DNA from: Gemmatimonadaceae bacterium
GTDB taxonomy: Bacteria > Gemmatimonadota > Gemmatimonadetes > Gemmatimonadales > Gemmatimonadaceae
NCBI GenBank assembly: GCA_013816855.1
Contig: JACDDT010000019.1
Coordinates: 1-38,514, forward strand
Length of the DNA: 38,514 bases
Reading direction: 5' to 3'
In this document: in pieces, positions 1 to 7,823 of the stretch
Position numbering within the stretch: the stretch's first letter is position 1
Layout of the letters: each line of letters starts with the position of its first letter
The notes under the pieces: generated by a model
The model's input: only the letters and a program-made list of their open reading frames with translations
Told to the model about the DNA's origin: nothing
Database searches by the model: none
Translations under genes and position numbers: made by a program

Positions 1-1238
1 GCTTTGGTGCGGGCACGGTCGCGTGAGAGATATTGGCGGAGCTCCTGGAGCACCCGGTCGCGGTTCCCCTTCGTTTCCATGTCGATGAAATCGCAGACGA
101 TAATGCCGCCGAGGTCGCGGAGGCGGACCTGGCGTGCGACTTCGTGCGCCGCTTCCATATTGGTGCGAAGAACCGTCTTCTCCGGATCCTTCTTTCCCGT
201 GTAGCGGCCCGAGTTCACGTCGATGGAGACGAGCGCTTCCGTCGGCTCGACAATCAGGTATCCGCCCGATGGGAGGTCGCAGCGACGCTTGAAAATGTCG
301 CGAATCTCCTGCTCGATGTCGCCCTTGTCGAAGAGCGGATCCTGCTCGGTGTGCAGCTTTACGCGGTCGATGAGATCCGGCGCGATTCCCTTTAGATACT
401 CGACGATCTCGTTGAAGACCTGGCGCGAATCGACGGTGAGGCTGTCGACCTTGTCGCTGAAAAGATCGCGCACGAGTCCGCGCGTGAGGCCCGTCTCTCT
501 GTGAATGAGAGCTGGCGCGCGCTTGAACGTCATGTTGCGCTTGATCTTCTTCCACATCGCCATGAGCGCCGTGAGCTCGCGCTGCAGCGCTTCGGGTGTG
601 GCGTCCTCGCTTACGGTCCGGACGATCACTCCGCCCGATTTCGGCGGGAGAATGCTTTGCACCTGCTGACGGAGACGGCTTCTGTCCGCGCCAATACCGA
701 TCTTCCGGCTGATGCCGACCTTCGACGAGTCCGGGATGTAAACGAGGAAACGGCCGGCCATCGAGATCTGCGCCGTGACGCGCGGGCCTTTGGTGGAGAT
801 CGGCTCCTTGGAGATCTGAACCAGAATCTCCTGCCCGCGCTTCAGCGTATCCTGAATCGGAGGCGCCTTCGCCATGCGTCGACTGGGCTGTTTGTGCCGT
901 CCCCGCCGCGGAAGCGGGTTCTCTTGAGCGAGCTGCGGCTCTTCAGCTTCAGCGGCCTCAACCTCTTCGTCAGCATCGTCCTCGTCGTCTTCTTCGCCTT
1001 CGTCGGCGGATTCACGAACGAGGTCGGACGCGTGAAGGAACGCGCTCTTTTCGGTACCGATGTCGACGAACGCTGCCTGAATGCCGGGGAGGACGGCTTC
1101 GACTTTTCCGAGGTATATGTCTCCGACCATTCGTCGGTTGTCAGGCCTGTCAACGAGGAGCTCTACGAGCTTCCCGTCCTCCAGAATCGCGATCCGCGTT
1201 TCGCGCGGGCCCGCGTTGATGAGGATTTCTCGTTTCAT
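1..1238 (-). CDS. rng: Ribonuclease G/E, 3' end cut by window edge
   Basis: Endoribonuclease of the RNase E/G family, which cleaves single-stranded AU-rich RNA in rRNA maturation and mRNA decay. About 412 residues are visible from the ATG at 1238; the reading frame runs off the left edge. The N-terminus (MKREILINAGPRETRIAIL) is typical of RNase G. The S1 RNA-binding region (about 36-160) includes GDIYLGKVEAVLPGIQAAFV and is split by an acidic, low-complexity insertion at about residues 76-128. The DNase I-like catalytic part is present, with both metal-binding aspartates in VSIDVNSGRYTG and VCDFIDME. The C-terminal zinc-link and dimerisation region lies outside the window. No clear Shine-Dalgarno sequence precedes the start. 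RNase G is preferred over RNase E because the start matches RNase G, but the missing end leaves this open. Confidence 0.93.
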   Translation of the reverse strand, partial: MKREILINAGPRETRIAILEDGKLVELLVDRPDNRRMVGDIYLGKVEAVLPGIQAAFVDIGTEKSAFLHASDLVRESADEGEEDDEDDADEEVEAAEAEEPQLAQENPLPRRGRHKQPSRRMAKAPPIQDTLKRGQEILVQISKEPISTKGPRVTAQISMAGRFLVYIPDSSKVGISRKIGIGADRSRLRQQVQSILPPKSGGVIVRTVSEDATPEALQRELTALMAMWKKIKRNMTFKRAPALIHRETGLTRGLVRDLFSDKVDSLTVDSRQVFNEIVEYLKGIAPDLIDRVKLHTEQDPLFDKGDIEQEIRDIFKRRCDLPSGGYLIVEPTEALVSIDVNSGRYTGKKDPEKTVLRTNMEAAHEVARQVRLRDLGGIIVCDFIDMETKGNRDRVLQELRQYLSRDRARTK

Positions 1239-1304
1239 TTATGACCGCACGCGAACGCACCGGCGACTCGATCGGTAGGTTCGGAACGGTTGAAAAATTG
1301 TTTA

Positions 1305-1325
1305 CGCGACGAACTACAGGTCGCG
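1305..1325 (-). terminator. Weak hairpin followed by T-rich stretch
   Basis: On the minus strand CGCGAC pairs with GTCGCG around a 9-base loop, followed by TAAACAATTTTT. It could end the upstream methyltransferase transcript before rng. The T run begins seven bases after the stem and the stem is only 6 bp, so it may instead be part of the rng leader. Confidence 0.25.
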
Positions 1326-1406
1326 CTTGTCTCTTTTGGTCCGTCAGGCCTTCGGTTGCCTCTCCGCGCATGGGGCCGACCCCGCGAGTCGCGCGGGTAT
1401 CGCATG

Positions 1407-1431
1407 CCTGGAAGGCAGCTGTCTTGTCAGG
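1407..1431. repeat. Imperfect 25-bp palindrome centred on CAGCTG
   Basis: The two arms match with three interruptions: CCTG/CAGG outside, AAG/CTT in the middle and CAGCTG at the centre. It has no loop, so it suits a protein-binding site in the rng upstream region better than an RNA hairpin. No regulator is suggested by the sequence. Confidence 0.25.
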
Positions 1432-1475
1432 TAATCTATGACTGGCGGTGTTGCTTCCGCAACGGGGACAACGAC

Positions 1476-2027
1476 TTACAAGCCTTGGCGCGCGCGGAAA
1501 AAGAGCCAGACCATCACCAACACATATGTGAGGCCGGCCTTCCATTCGCCGTGTTTCATGTAGAGGGCGCCGCTGAATCCCCCATCATCCACTGCCGTCG
1601 CCGGCCGCCAAGGAGTGGGACGAGGAGCGAACGCGGGGACGTTTCTCGAATACTGATCATACGCCTCCGGAAAGCGCTCGCGGATGTTCGCGCGCTCGCG
1701 CTCCATCGTCGGGCGATAGATGAGAAGCCAAAAGGCTACCACGACCGCGAGCAGGCTCCAGTGCGCGGCGACCGCGAATCCGGCGCCGATGAGAAAGCTT
1801 CCGAAGTAGAGCGGGTTGCGCGTGTGCGCATATGGTCCGCTCACGGCGAGCTTTTCATTCTTCACGATGTGGCCCGACGCCCACGCGCGGATAAGAACTC
1901 CGATGAGAGCGATTGCGCCGCCAACCCAAAGCCCAAGCGGAGTCGGACGGGCGAGTGCCAGGTAGAGAATTCCGAAAAGAAAGCCGAGCGGGAGCCTCAG
2001 CTTCTTTGCCGTTTCCGAATAGCTCAC
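1476..2027 (-). CDS. Isoprenylcysteine carboxyl methyltransferase-family membrane protein
   Basis: Small integral-membrane methyltransferase of the ICMT/phospholipid methyltransferase superfamily, 183 residues. Visible features are hydrophobic segments at about 12-28, 32-50, 74-105 and 165-180, and the family motif GPYAHTRNPLYFGSF, whose Arg-Asn-Pro-Leu-Tyr core contributes to S-adenosylmethionine binding. The substrate cannot be told from sequence; bacteria rarely have prenylated protein substrates, and related enzymes methylate lipids or small molecules. It starts with GTG at 2027, overlapping the TAG stop of the acyl-CoA dehydrogenase gene by one base, so the two are probably translated together. 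Whether it is linked to lipid or isoprenoid breakdown with its neighbour is inference. Confidence 0.75.
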   Translation of the reverse strand: MSYSETAKKLRLPLGFLFGILYLALARPTPLGLWVGGAIALIGVLIRAWASGHIVKNEKLAVSGPYAHTRNPLYFGSFLIGAGFAVAAHWSLLAVVVAFWLLIYRPTMERERANIRERFPEAYDQYSRNVPAFAPRPTPWRPATAVDDGGFSGALYMKHGEWKAGLTYVLVMVWLFFRARQGL

Positions 2028-3244
2028 TAGTCCGCCAGCTCGCGAAGGAGATTCCTAGCGATGACCATGCGCTGTATCTCCGACGTCCCTTCCCCGATCT
2101 CGCAGATTTTCGCATCGCGCATCATGCGCTCGACTGGATATTCTTTGGTGTATCCGTAACCGCCGTGGATCTGGATGGCCTTGATCGTCGTGCGCATGGC
2201 GAGCTCGGAGCAGTAAAGCTTCGCCATTGCCGCCTGCTTGGCGAACGGCTGCTTGTGCTCGGCGAGCCACGCCGCGTGAAACATGAGATGCTTCCCCGCC
2301 TCGATTTCCGTCGCCATATCGGCGAGCTGGAATTGCACGCCCTGGAATTCGGCGATCGCTTTCCCGAATTGTTTTCTAAGCGCCGAGTACTTGAGCGCGG
2401 CTTCGAAAGCCCCCTCGGCGAGCCCCAATGAAAGCGCGGCGAGACCGATGCGTCCGGCGTCGAGTGTCTTCATGAAATTCACGAACCCCATGCCTTCTTG
2501 GCCGAGGAGATTCTCGGCGGGCACTTCGACGTCATCGAGAATCAGCTCGCGCGTATCTGATGCGCGCCACCCGAGCTTGTCTTCCTTTTTCCCGGCGCGG
2601 AATCCCTTGAGATTCGGCAGCGCAGGATCGTGGCCGATGCCCGGCGCGGCAGCCGCGTCGAGATCGACGGCGTCCTTGGTGAGGATGAACGAGCTGATCC
2701 CTTCAGTTCCCTTCGACGGATCGGTGACAGCGGTAATGACGAAGACCTGACCGACGCCCCCGTGCGTGATGAAGATCTTCGAGCCGTTGAGCACGTAGTG
2801 GCCATTCTTCCGCACGGCCGTGGTCTTCGTGCCAGCGGCATCGCTACCCGCACTCGGCTCGGTCAGGCCGAACCCGCCGAGCACCCGGCCGGACGCGAGT
2901 GACGGCACGTACTTCTTTCGCTGCGCGTCGGTGCCGAAGTGAAAGATTGGTGACGTGCCGAGGGTGGTATGCGCGGAGATTGTAATCGCGTGGGAAGCAT
3001 CCGCCTTCGCCATCTCGTTGATGACGATCATGTAACTGAGGAGGTCGAGTCCTGCGCCGCCTAGCTCTTCAGGCCACGGAATGCCAAGCAAGCCAAGCTC
3101 GCCCATCCGCTTGATATTCGCCCAGGGGAACTTCGCTTCGGCGTCAAACTTTGCGGCGACGGGCGCGACTTCGCCCTGTGCGAATTCGCGTACCATGTTG
3201 CGCACGGCGAGGTGCTGCTCGGAGAAGTAGAGCGAGTCTTCCAT
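2027..3244 (-). CDS. Acyl-CoA dehydrogenase
   Basis: FAD-dependent dehydrogenase forming the trans-2,3 double bond in an acyl-CoA and passing electrons to electron-transfer flavoprotein. The 405 residues fit the short/branched-chain family. The N-terminal helical domain ends near residue 115; the FAD/substrate motif [17 protein letters not shown] follows, then the beta domain, and the C-terminal helical domain has [20 protein letters not shown] and [17 protein letters not shown]. The catalytic-base region reads [11 protein letters not shown], with Glu at the usual position. An extra loop of about 15 residues, rich in Ala, Pro and Gly, sits near residues 205-225 of the beta domain. Substrate length is not predictable. 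It lies 39 bases after recQ and overlaps the methyltransferase gene downstream. Reads from ATG at 3244 without an obvious Shine-Dalgarno sequence. Confidence 0.92.
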   Translation of the reverse strand: MEDSLYFSEQHLAVRNMVREFAQGEVAPVAAKFDAEAKFPWANIKRMGELGLLGIPWPEELGGAGLDLLSYMIVINEMAKADASHAITISAHTTLGTSPIFHFGTDAQRKKYVPSLASGRVLGGFGLTEPSAGSDAAGTKTTAVRKNGHYVLNGSKIFITHGGVGQVFVITAVTDPSKGTEGISSFILTKDAVDLDAAAAPGIGHDPALPNLKGFRAGKKEDKLGWRASDTRELILDDVEVPAENLLGQEGMGFVNFMKTLDAGRIGLAALSLGLAEGAFEAALKYSALRKQFGKAIAEFQGVQFQLADMATEIEAGKHLMFHAAWLAEHKQPFAKQAAMAKLYCSELAMRTTIKAIQIHGGYGYTKEYPVERMMRDAKICEIGEGTSEIQRMVIARNLLRELAD

Positions 3245-3283
3245 TAGGTCGATTGATTGCCGACTACAATATACTCGGACTCG

Positions 3284-5032
3284 TCACCGGCAATTGTCGC
3301 AGGAGGTGCAGCGGCGGCTGCGAGGCGTTTCGCCGAAATAACGAAGAAAGAATGCGCGGCGGCAGTGTTTCGTTTGCGCATATCGCTGCATCGTATCGAG
3401 CTTCGTTAGTTCGCCTTTTCGCCTTCGTTCGAGGGCGTCCCATCCGATCGGATACGCGCTGAGGGGTCGTCGCGGATTGGTAATGCGGATTCCGCCGCGA
3501 ACGCGCGCGTAGTGAATCAACTGCCTCGACTGGAGTGCATCCAGAAGCGGCGCGCAGAGTGAGGGACCGTTCAGCCCCGGCGGCAGACCGTTTAAGTCGA
3601 TGTCGGCGCCGTCGCTCATCTTTCGACCGACGCATTTCCACATTGCACGCATCAATCCGATCTCGATTGGAGAATCCGCGAGCACCGAAGAGACACGCTC
3701 AAACGTGGCGAGCAACCGCAGGCGCACCACTGCGGCACTCGGGTCGTCGATCGACACCGCGCCGGCGTTCGAGAGAATCCTGATTGCGCCCTCGAGCTGT
3801 CTCGGGGAGATCCGCACCGTTTTCGGCAGTGGAAGATCGCGGAGCTCGCCACGGAACAAACCGTTGGTCGAATGTCTTTGAAGCGCCGCATAGACTGCTT
3901 CGACCACGGACCGCGGCGGATTTGCGTTAGCGATGAAGAACTCGTGCGTGAAGCGATCGGCATAGGCGTGGAGCAGAAGCACGCGCGACTGTTTTCCATC
4001 GCGGCCCGCCCGGCCCGCTTCCTGGTAATACGCCTCGAGATTTCCCGGCATCGAGTGGTGCACCACCATTCGAACGTCGGGCTTATCGATGCCCATTCCG
4101 AAGGCGTTGGTAGCGACGATCGTGCGAACGCGTCCAGCCATGAAAGCGTCCTGCACCGTTCGCCGTCGCTCGGCGTCCAGACCGGCGTGATACGCTCCAG
4201 CTCGGACGCCGGCCGATTTCAATCCCGCAGCGATCCGCTCGACCGAGTTCTTCGTTGCAGCGTAGACGATGCTCGATCCCGATGAGCTCTGCACCGCGCT
4301 CATTATGAGCGGAGTTTTTACTGCGTCGTTTTTCGCCGACACAGATGCGTATGTGAGATTGGTGCGGTCGAAGCCGGTCACGATCAGCGTCGGATTATCG
4401 AGTGAAAGCTGCGCAGCGATGTCAGTACGCACATCCGGGGTTGCTGTCGCGGTCAGCGCGATGGTCGGAGGCCAGCCGAGACTGCGCCGCACGTCGGTGA
4501 GCCGTCTATAGCTGGGGCGGAAGTCGTGACCCCAATGGCTAATGCAATGGGCCTCATCGATAGCGAGGGCAGACACGCGAGGGCGGAGGCGCTCCGCGAG
4601 ATCGCTGGAGACGAAGCGCTCGGGCGCCACGTACAGCATTTTCAGTTCATTCGCCTGCGCACGGGCGATGACCTCGGAGGATTCGCTCGCGGAGATCGCG
4701 CTGTTGACGAACGCCGCAGCGACTCCCTTCTCCCGAAGCGCGCGCACCTGGTCGCGCATTAGCGAAATGAGTGGAGAGATCACGATGGTGAGTCCAGGGA
4801 ACATTACCGCCGGCACCTGATAGCAGAGAGACTTTCCTCCTCCGGTCGGGAGAATGACCACAGTGTCGCTGCCGCGCAGAATAGAGATCACAGCGGCACT
4901 TTGACCGGGGCGAAACGACGAATACCCGAACACGCGCTGGAGAGTTGCGCGCGCGTCGGCAATTGAGGCTGTCATCGCCGAACGATGCGCCCGGCGGCGG
5001 AGAAGGAGAGACTCGAACGACGCAGCGGACAT
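3284..5032 (-). CDS. recQ: RecQ-family ATP-dependent DNA helicase, zinc site at extreme C-terminus
   Basis: 3'-5' DNA helicase of recombination and repair, 582 residues from the ATG at 5032. A GTG lies directly upstream at 5035, and an internal ATG at 4975 would give a start closer to E. coli RecQ. Motifs in order: Walker A LPTGGGKSLCYQ (Lys near residue 67), DEAH with AIDEAHCISHWGHDFRPSY, motif III TATATP and motif VI QEAGRAGRDG. After the helicase core come about 170 residues with winged-helix character, and only then the RecQ zinc motif, HCRRAFFLRYFGE followed by CTSCDNC, at the very end. E. coli RecQ has the zinc module directly after the helicase core and an HRDC domain at the end; no HRDC domain is visible here. 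A similar order is remembered from some Bacteroidota RecQ proteins. Confidence 0.9.
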   Translation of the reverse strand: MSAASFESLLLRRRAHRSAMTASIADARATLQRVFGYSSFRPGQSAAVISILRGSDTVVILPTGGGKSLCYQVPAVMFPGLTIVISPLISLMRDQVRALREKGVAAAFVNSAISASESSEVIARAQANELKMLYVAPERFVSSDLAERLRPRVSALAIDEAHCISHWGHDFRPSYRRLTDVRRSLGWPPTIALTATATPDVRTDIAAQLSLDNPTLIVTGFDRTNLTYASVSAKNDAVKTPLIMSAVQSSSGSSIVYAATKNSVERIAAGLKSAGVRAGAYHAGLDAERRRTVQDAFMAGRVRTIVATNAFGMGIDKPDVRMVVHHSMPGNLEAYYQEAGRAGRDGKQSRVLLLHAYADRFTHEFFIANANPPRSVVEAVYAALQRHSTNGLFRGELRDLPLPKTVRISPRQLEGAIRILSNAGAVSIDDPSAAVVRLRLLATFERVSSVLADSPIEIGLMRAMWKCVGRKMSDGADIDLNGLPPGLNGPSLCAPLLDALQSRQLIHYARVRGGIRITNPRRPLSAYPIGWDALERRRKGELTKLDTMQRYAQTKHCRRAFFLRYFGETPRSRRCTSCDNCR

Positions 5033-5051
5033 CACAACGCTGCGGAAAGAT

Positions 5052-5954
5052 TTAAGCGATCAGTCTTGCGTAGAGGGCTGGATCAGCGTTCGCACCACTG
5101 ATTACGCAGCAGGTCCGCTTTCCTTTGAATCGGTCGGGCTCGGCGAGAAGGGCTCCGATGCTCAGCGCGCCAGTCGGCTCGGATTTCAGATTCGCGAGCA
5201 GGAAAAGGAGCTTCACGCCTTCGGCGATTTGCTCCTCGGAGACCTCGACAACGCCGCCGATGCCGTGCTCAAGAATTTTCCAGTTGTTCGCACCCAGCTT
5301 CATCATTCGCGCGCCGTCGGCGATGGTGGTGGATTCGTCGGGATCGCCGACGAGCTTCCCAGCGCGTATCGAGTCGGCGAAATCGTTCGAAAGAAGCGGT
5401 TCCGCGGCAATGATTCCAGTCTTCTTGCCGGCGCGCTGAGCTCCCTGCACCAAACCCGAGACAAGTCCGCCGCCGCCGATGGGCGCGACGATGTAATCGA
5501 ACTCGAGACCGAGGCCCAGCAGCTCGTCGAACAGCGTGGCATTCCCATCTATGACGAGCGGGTCATCGTACGGGCTCGCGACGTACGCATCCGGCAGTTT
5601 CGCGGCGAGCTCGGCGAGGCGGTCGAGACGGCTCTTCTTCGTAACATCCACCAGGTCTACCTCGGCGCCGTACTCACGAACCGCGTCGACTTTGATCTTT
5701 GGCGCGTTCTGCGGCATCACCACCGTGCACTTCTTTTTGAAAAGCGCGGACGCGTAGGCGATCGCCTGCCCGAAATTTCCCGAAGACGCGCAGATGATGT
5801 GATCGTTGGAAACGTTCCGCGCAACATTGTGCGCAGCGCGGAACTTGAAGCTCCCTGTGTACTGAAACGTCTCGCTCGCGAGCGTCAGGTCGAGCCCAAG
5901 GTGCTTTTTTAGCCGGGGCGCATCGATGATAGTCGTGGGGCGGGGTGAGATCAT
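5052..5954 (-). CDS. Threonine dehydratase-like PLP enzyme (fold type II)
   Basis: Pyridoxal-phosphate enzyme of the serine/threonine dehydratase family, 300 residues. The Schiff-base lysine is Lys37 in TGSFKFRAA; ASSGNFGQA binds the substrate carboxylate, and the phosphate-binding glycine loop is PIGGGGLVSG. The usual regulatory ACT domain of biosynthetic IlvA is missing, so it resembles catabolic TdcB or serine racemase. The N-terminus is about 15-20 residues shorter than usual. It starts at ATG 5954, overlapping the stop of the 54-residue membrane protein (ATGA), at the 3' end of the acyl-CoA cluster. Feeding 2-oxobutyrate toward propionyl-CoA would fit the mutase/carboxylase genes upstream, but that is inference. 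Confidence 0.85.
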   Translation of the reverse strand: MISPRPTTIIDAPRLKKHLGLDLTLASETFQYTGSFKFRAAHNVARNVSNDHIICASSGNFGQAIAYASALFKKKCTVVMPQNAPKIKVDAVREYGAEVDLVDVTKKSRLDRLAELAAKLPDAYVASPYDDPLVIDGNATLFDELLGLGLEFDYIVAPIGGGGLVSGLVQGAQRAGKKTGIIAAEPLLSNDFADSIRAGKLVGDPDESTTIADGARMMKLGANNWKILEHGIGGVVEVSEEQIAEGVKLLFLLANLKSEPTGALSIGALLAEPDRFKGKRTCCVISGANADPALYARLIA

Positions 5955-6115
5955 TCGCCTTCCACCGGCGGTTTTATGAATCTCAGAGCGAACGCGGCCA
6001 CGAGGAACGCTATTCCCACCCAGCGAAGTGTCGGGCTGTCCACGCGCATTCCGTAACCCACGAGAATGAGAGCTATTATCGTAAGCGCGATCTTGGAGAT
6101 GGTATTTGTGCTCAT
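5951..6115 (-). CDS. 54-residue two-helix membrane protein
   Basis: A short reading frame of 54 codons plus stop, starting ATG at 6115. It overlaps the gene before it (TGA at 6112-6114) and the gene after it (ATG at 5954) by four bases each. The protein starts [20 protein letters not shown] and has two hydrophobic segments at about 7-21 and 32-46, with a charged turn (RVDSPTLRW) and a short Pro/Glu tail. A GGAG sequence lies eight bases before the ATG. Start and stop fitting exactly between two real genes argues strongly for translation. The family is not recognised, and no function is proposed beyond a membrane location. Confidence 0.75.
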   Translation of the reverse strand: MSTNTISKIALTIIALILVGYGMRVDSPTLRWVGIAFLVAAFALRFIKPPVEGE

Positions 6116-6465
6116 TTGACCTCCGGTAACTTCAGGCGCGTCGCCTCGTCGTCGCTGACATCGAGGACCATCCTGAGAAGCGCCGTCGAATACACCTTTC
6201 CCTGCGCATCAGTCTTGAGCGAGAGCGTCCCGCCGCCGTCGAGCGCGCCATGAAGCAGGAAATTCAGCGCACTAAGATTGGGGAGGACGTACCGCTGCAC
6301 TCCGCCGTTGATCATTCCGTGAAAGTGGTCGGCGACGCGCTTTTCAGTAAGCTCCCGCTCCAGAATTGGAAACCATTCCGGCTTGAGCGCGATGACACCG
6401 ACATTGGCAGTGTCTCCCTTATCGCCCGAGCGGGCGTGCGCGATGTCGAGCAGGCGCACTTTCAC
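6112..6465 (-). CDS. AtuA C-terminal domain as a separate protein
   Basis: 117 residues matching the small alpha/beta domain that ends AtuA proteins; its hallmark is [20 protein letters not shown]. In Pseudomonas AtuA, as remembered, this region is fused to the main domain in one chain of about 590 residues. Here it is encoded alone, starting with GTG at 6465 and overlapping the stop of the AtuA main-domain gene by four bases (GTGA). The two are therefore expected to be made in equal amounts and to form a complex. The biochemical role of AtuA in acyclic terpene (citronellol/geraniol) breakdown is not established. Confidence 0.8.
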   Translation of the reverse strand: MKVRLLDIAHARSGDKGDTANVGVIALKPEWFPILERELTEKRVADHFHGMINGGVQRYVLPNLSALNFLLHGALDGGGTLSLKTDAQGKVYSTALLRMVLDVSDDEATRLKLPEVK

Positions 6466-7823
6466 GAGAGAATCTCCACGTTAGTCTGGACGACGGTTTT
6501 GTCTACGAGAGCCGGCCAGTAGGCGACAATCTCTTCCACCTTCGGGCGTCCCCCCGCAAAGCCGGTTACGCTTGGCGGTCCATTCAAGACCAGCGGCGCG
6601 ATCTCGCGGGTGAAACGCTCGACGGTGGCGCGATCGTTCGAGCGAACGCCGAAGCGGAACTGAACTTCCGGCGCGTCGAAGGAATTGCCAGCGAGGTGTC
6701 CATGCGTCGCACCCGCGCCCACGAACTCCGTAAGAATCTTGTCGAACTTGAGACCGAGGCGGTCGAGACGCTCGCGAAGAATTCCGTCGGCGGCCTTTGC
6801 CTTGTCGAGCGCCTCGGGCCACGAGTACACAAGCGTCCCCACTGCCTTGTATCCCGATGAATAAGCAATTGAAACTTTGAGCTTGTCCGTCGACGGCGCG
6901 CCCGTTATCCCGCTGACCTTCACACGGTTCTCACCGTCGGCAGCGAGCTGGATGCTCGTGAAATCCGCGACGACATCGGGCGTGATGTATGAATGCGGAT
7001 CTCCCATCTCGTACACTAGCTGCTCGGTTACAGATGGAACGGAGACGCGCCCGCCGGTTCCCGCGTGCTTCGTAACGACGAATGTACCATCGGCGCGCGC
7101 TTCGACGAGAGGATATCCGACGTTCGCCATATCGGGAATGGATTTCCAATCATAGAGACAGTTCCCGCCGGAGCACTGCGCACCACATTCGATGATGTGG
7201 CCGGCGATGATTCCTGCGGCGAGCTTGTTCCATTCATCAGCCTTCCATCCGAATTCGTATCTGAGCGGCGCCATCGTGAGCGCGGTATCGGTCGAGCGGC
7301 CGGTGATTACTACGTTCGCGCCTTTTGTGAGCGCTTCGACTATTGGTGTGGAGCCGATGTAAGCGTTGGCGGATAGCACACGATCGCGCACGGTCGAGAG
7401 CGGCTCGGCGGTGTCCATGTTAGCGAGAGGATGCCCCTGGGCGATGAGCTCATCGATCCGCCCGAGAAGATCGTCACCGGTGACGACGCCAATCTTCAGC
7501 TTACCCTGTGCGCCCGCCTTTACTCCGATCTGCTTCACCGCCTCCGCGCACGCGACCGGATTCACGCCCCCCGCATTGGCGATGACCTTCACTCCACGGT
7601 CCACCACTGCAGGAAGCACAGCTTGCATCGCGCCGACGAAATCGCGGGCGTAGCCAAGTGAGGGGTCGCGCTCCTTCTGCTTCTGGAGAATCGACATCGT
7701 CACTTCGGCGAGATAGTCGAGCATGAGGTAATCGATCGGGCCGCCCTCGACCTGCCGTCGCGGTGCGTCGATGTCGTCTCCCCAAAACCCTTGCCCTCCA
7801 GCTACGCGAACGATGTCCTTCAT
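6462..7823 (-). CDS. AtuA-family protein, main domain (DUF1446)
   Basis: 453 residues of the acyclic terpene utilisation AtuA family. Diagnostic stretches are [13 protein letters not shown] near the N-terminus, [16 protein letters not shown]-like text around residue 75, [14 protein letters not shown], and [15 protein letters not shown] near 215. Family members occur next to acyl-CoA carboxylases and dehydrogenases, and an acyl-CoA carboxyltransferase gene lies directly upstream here, overlapping by four bases (ATGA at 7820-7823). The reaction catalysed is unknown. The chain stops where the C-terminal domain would begin, and that domain is the next gene. Location should be cytoplasmic, as no signal or membrane segment is visible. 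Confidence 0.88.
   Translation of the reverse strand: MKDIVRVAGGQGFWGDDIDAPRRQVEGGPIDYLMLDYLAEVTMSILQKQKERDPSLGYARDFVGAMQAVLPAVVDRGVKVIANAGGVNPVACAEAVKQIGVKAGAQGKLKIGVVTGDDLLGRIDELIAQGHPLANMDTAEPLSTVRDRVLSANAYIGSTPIVEALTKGANVVITGRSTDTALTMAPLRYEFGWKADEWNKLAAGIIAGHIIECGAQCSGGNCLYDWKSIPDMANVGYPLVEARADGTFVVTKHAGTGGRVSVPSVTEQLVYEMGDPHSYITPDVVADFTSIQLAADGENRVKVSGITGAPSTDKLKVSIAYSSGYKAVGTLVYSWPEALDKAKAADGILRERLDRLGLKFDKILTEFVGAGATHGHLAGNSFDAPEVQFRFGVRSNDRATVERFTREIAPLVLNGPPSVTGFAGGRPKVEEIVAYWPALVDKTVVQTNVEILS

Larger units (their letters stand above)
1239..1475. promoter_or_regulatory. Non-coding leader between methyltransferase gene and rng
   Basis: The longest stretch without a convincing gene (237 bases). 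It separates the stop of the methyltransferase gene from the start of rng, both on the minus strand, so it should hold the rng promoter and leader. It contains several inverted repeats: a 5-bp stem with a 4-base loop (GTTGC/GCAAC, near 1450-1463), a 6-bp stem (CCCGCG/CGCGGG, near 1381-1397), the imperfect palindrome at 1407-1431 and the hairpin at 1305-1325. No known riboswitch, SRP RNA, 6S RNA or tRNA was recognised. No convincing -35/-10 pair was found. Confidence 0.4.

Noticed and set aside
501-1244. 247-codon plus-strand frame opposite rng
   Set aside because: Antisense of RNase G/E; the minus-strand product has full family motifs, this one has none.
1320-1420. Glycine-riboswitch-like words on the minus strand (GGAGAGGC, CCGAAGG)
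   Set aside because: The order and spacing of the conserved core, including the AAACUCUCAGGCAAAAGGAC-type end, are not met.
1400-1475. Possible SRP (4.5S) RNA because of a GGAAGGCAGC stretch
   Set aside because: The conserved SRP apical loop and its flanking internal loops do not fit; the stretch belongs to an imperfect palindrome instead.
1290-2030. 246-codon plus-strand frame across the rng leader and methyltransferase gene
   Set aside because: Charged, low-complexity product opposite a recognised membrane methyltransferase; no family resemblance.
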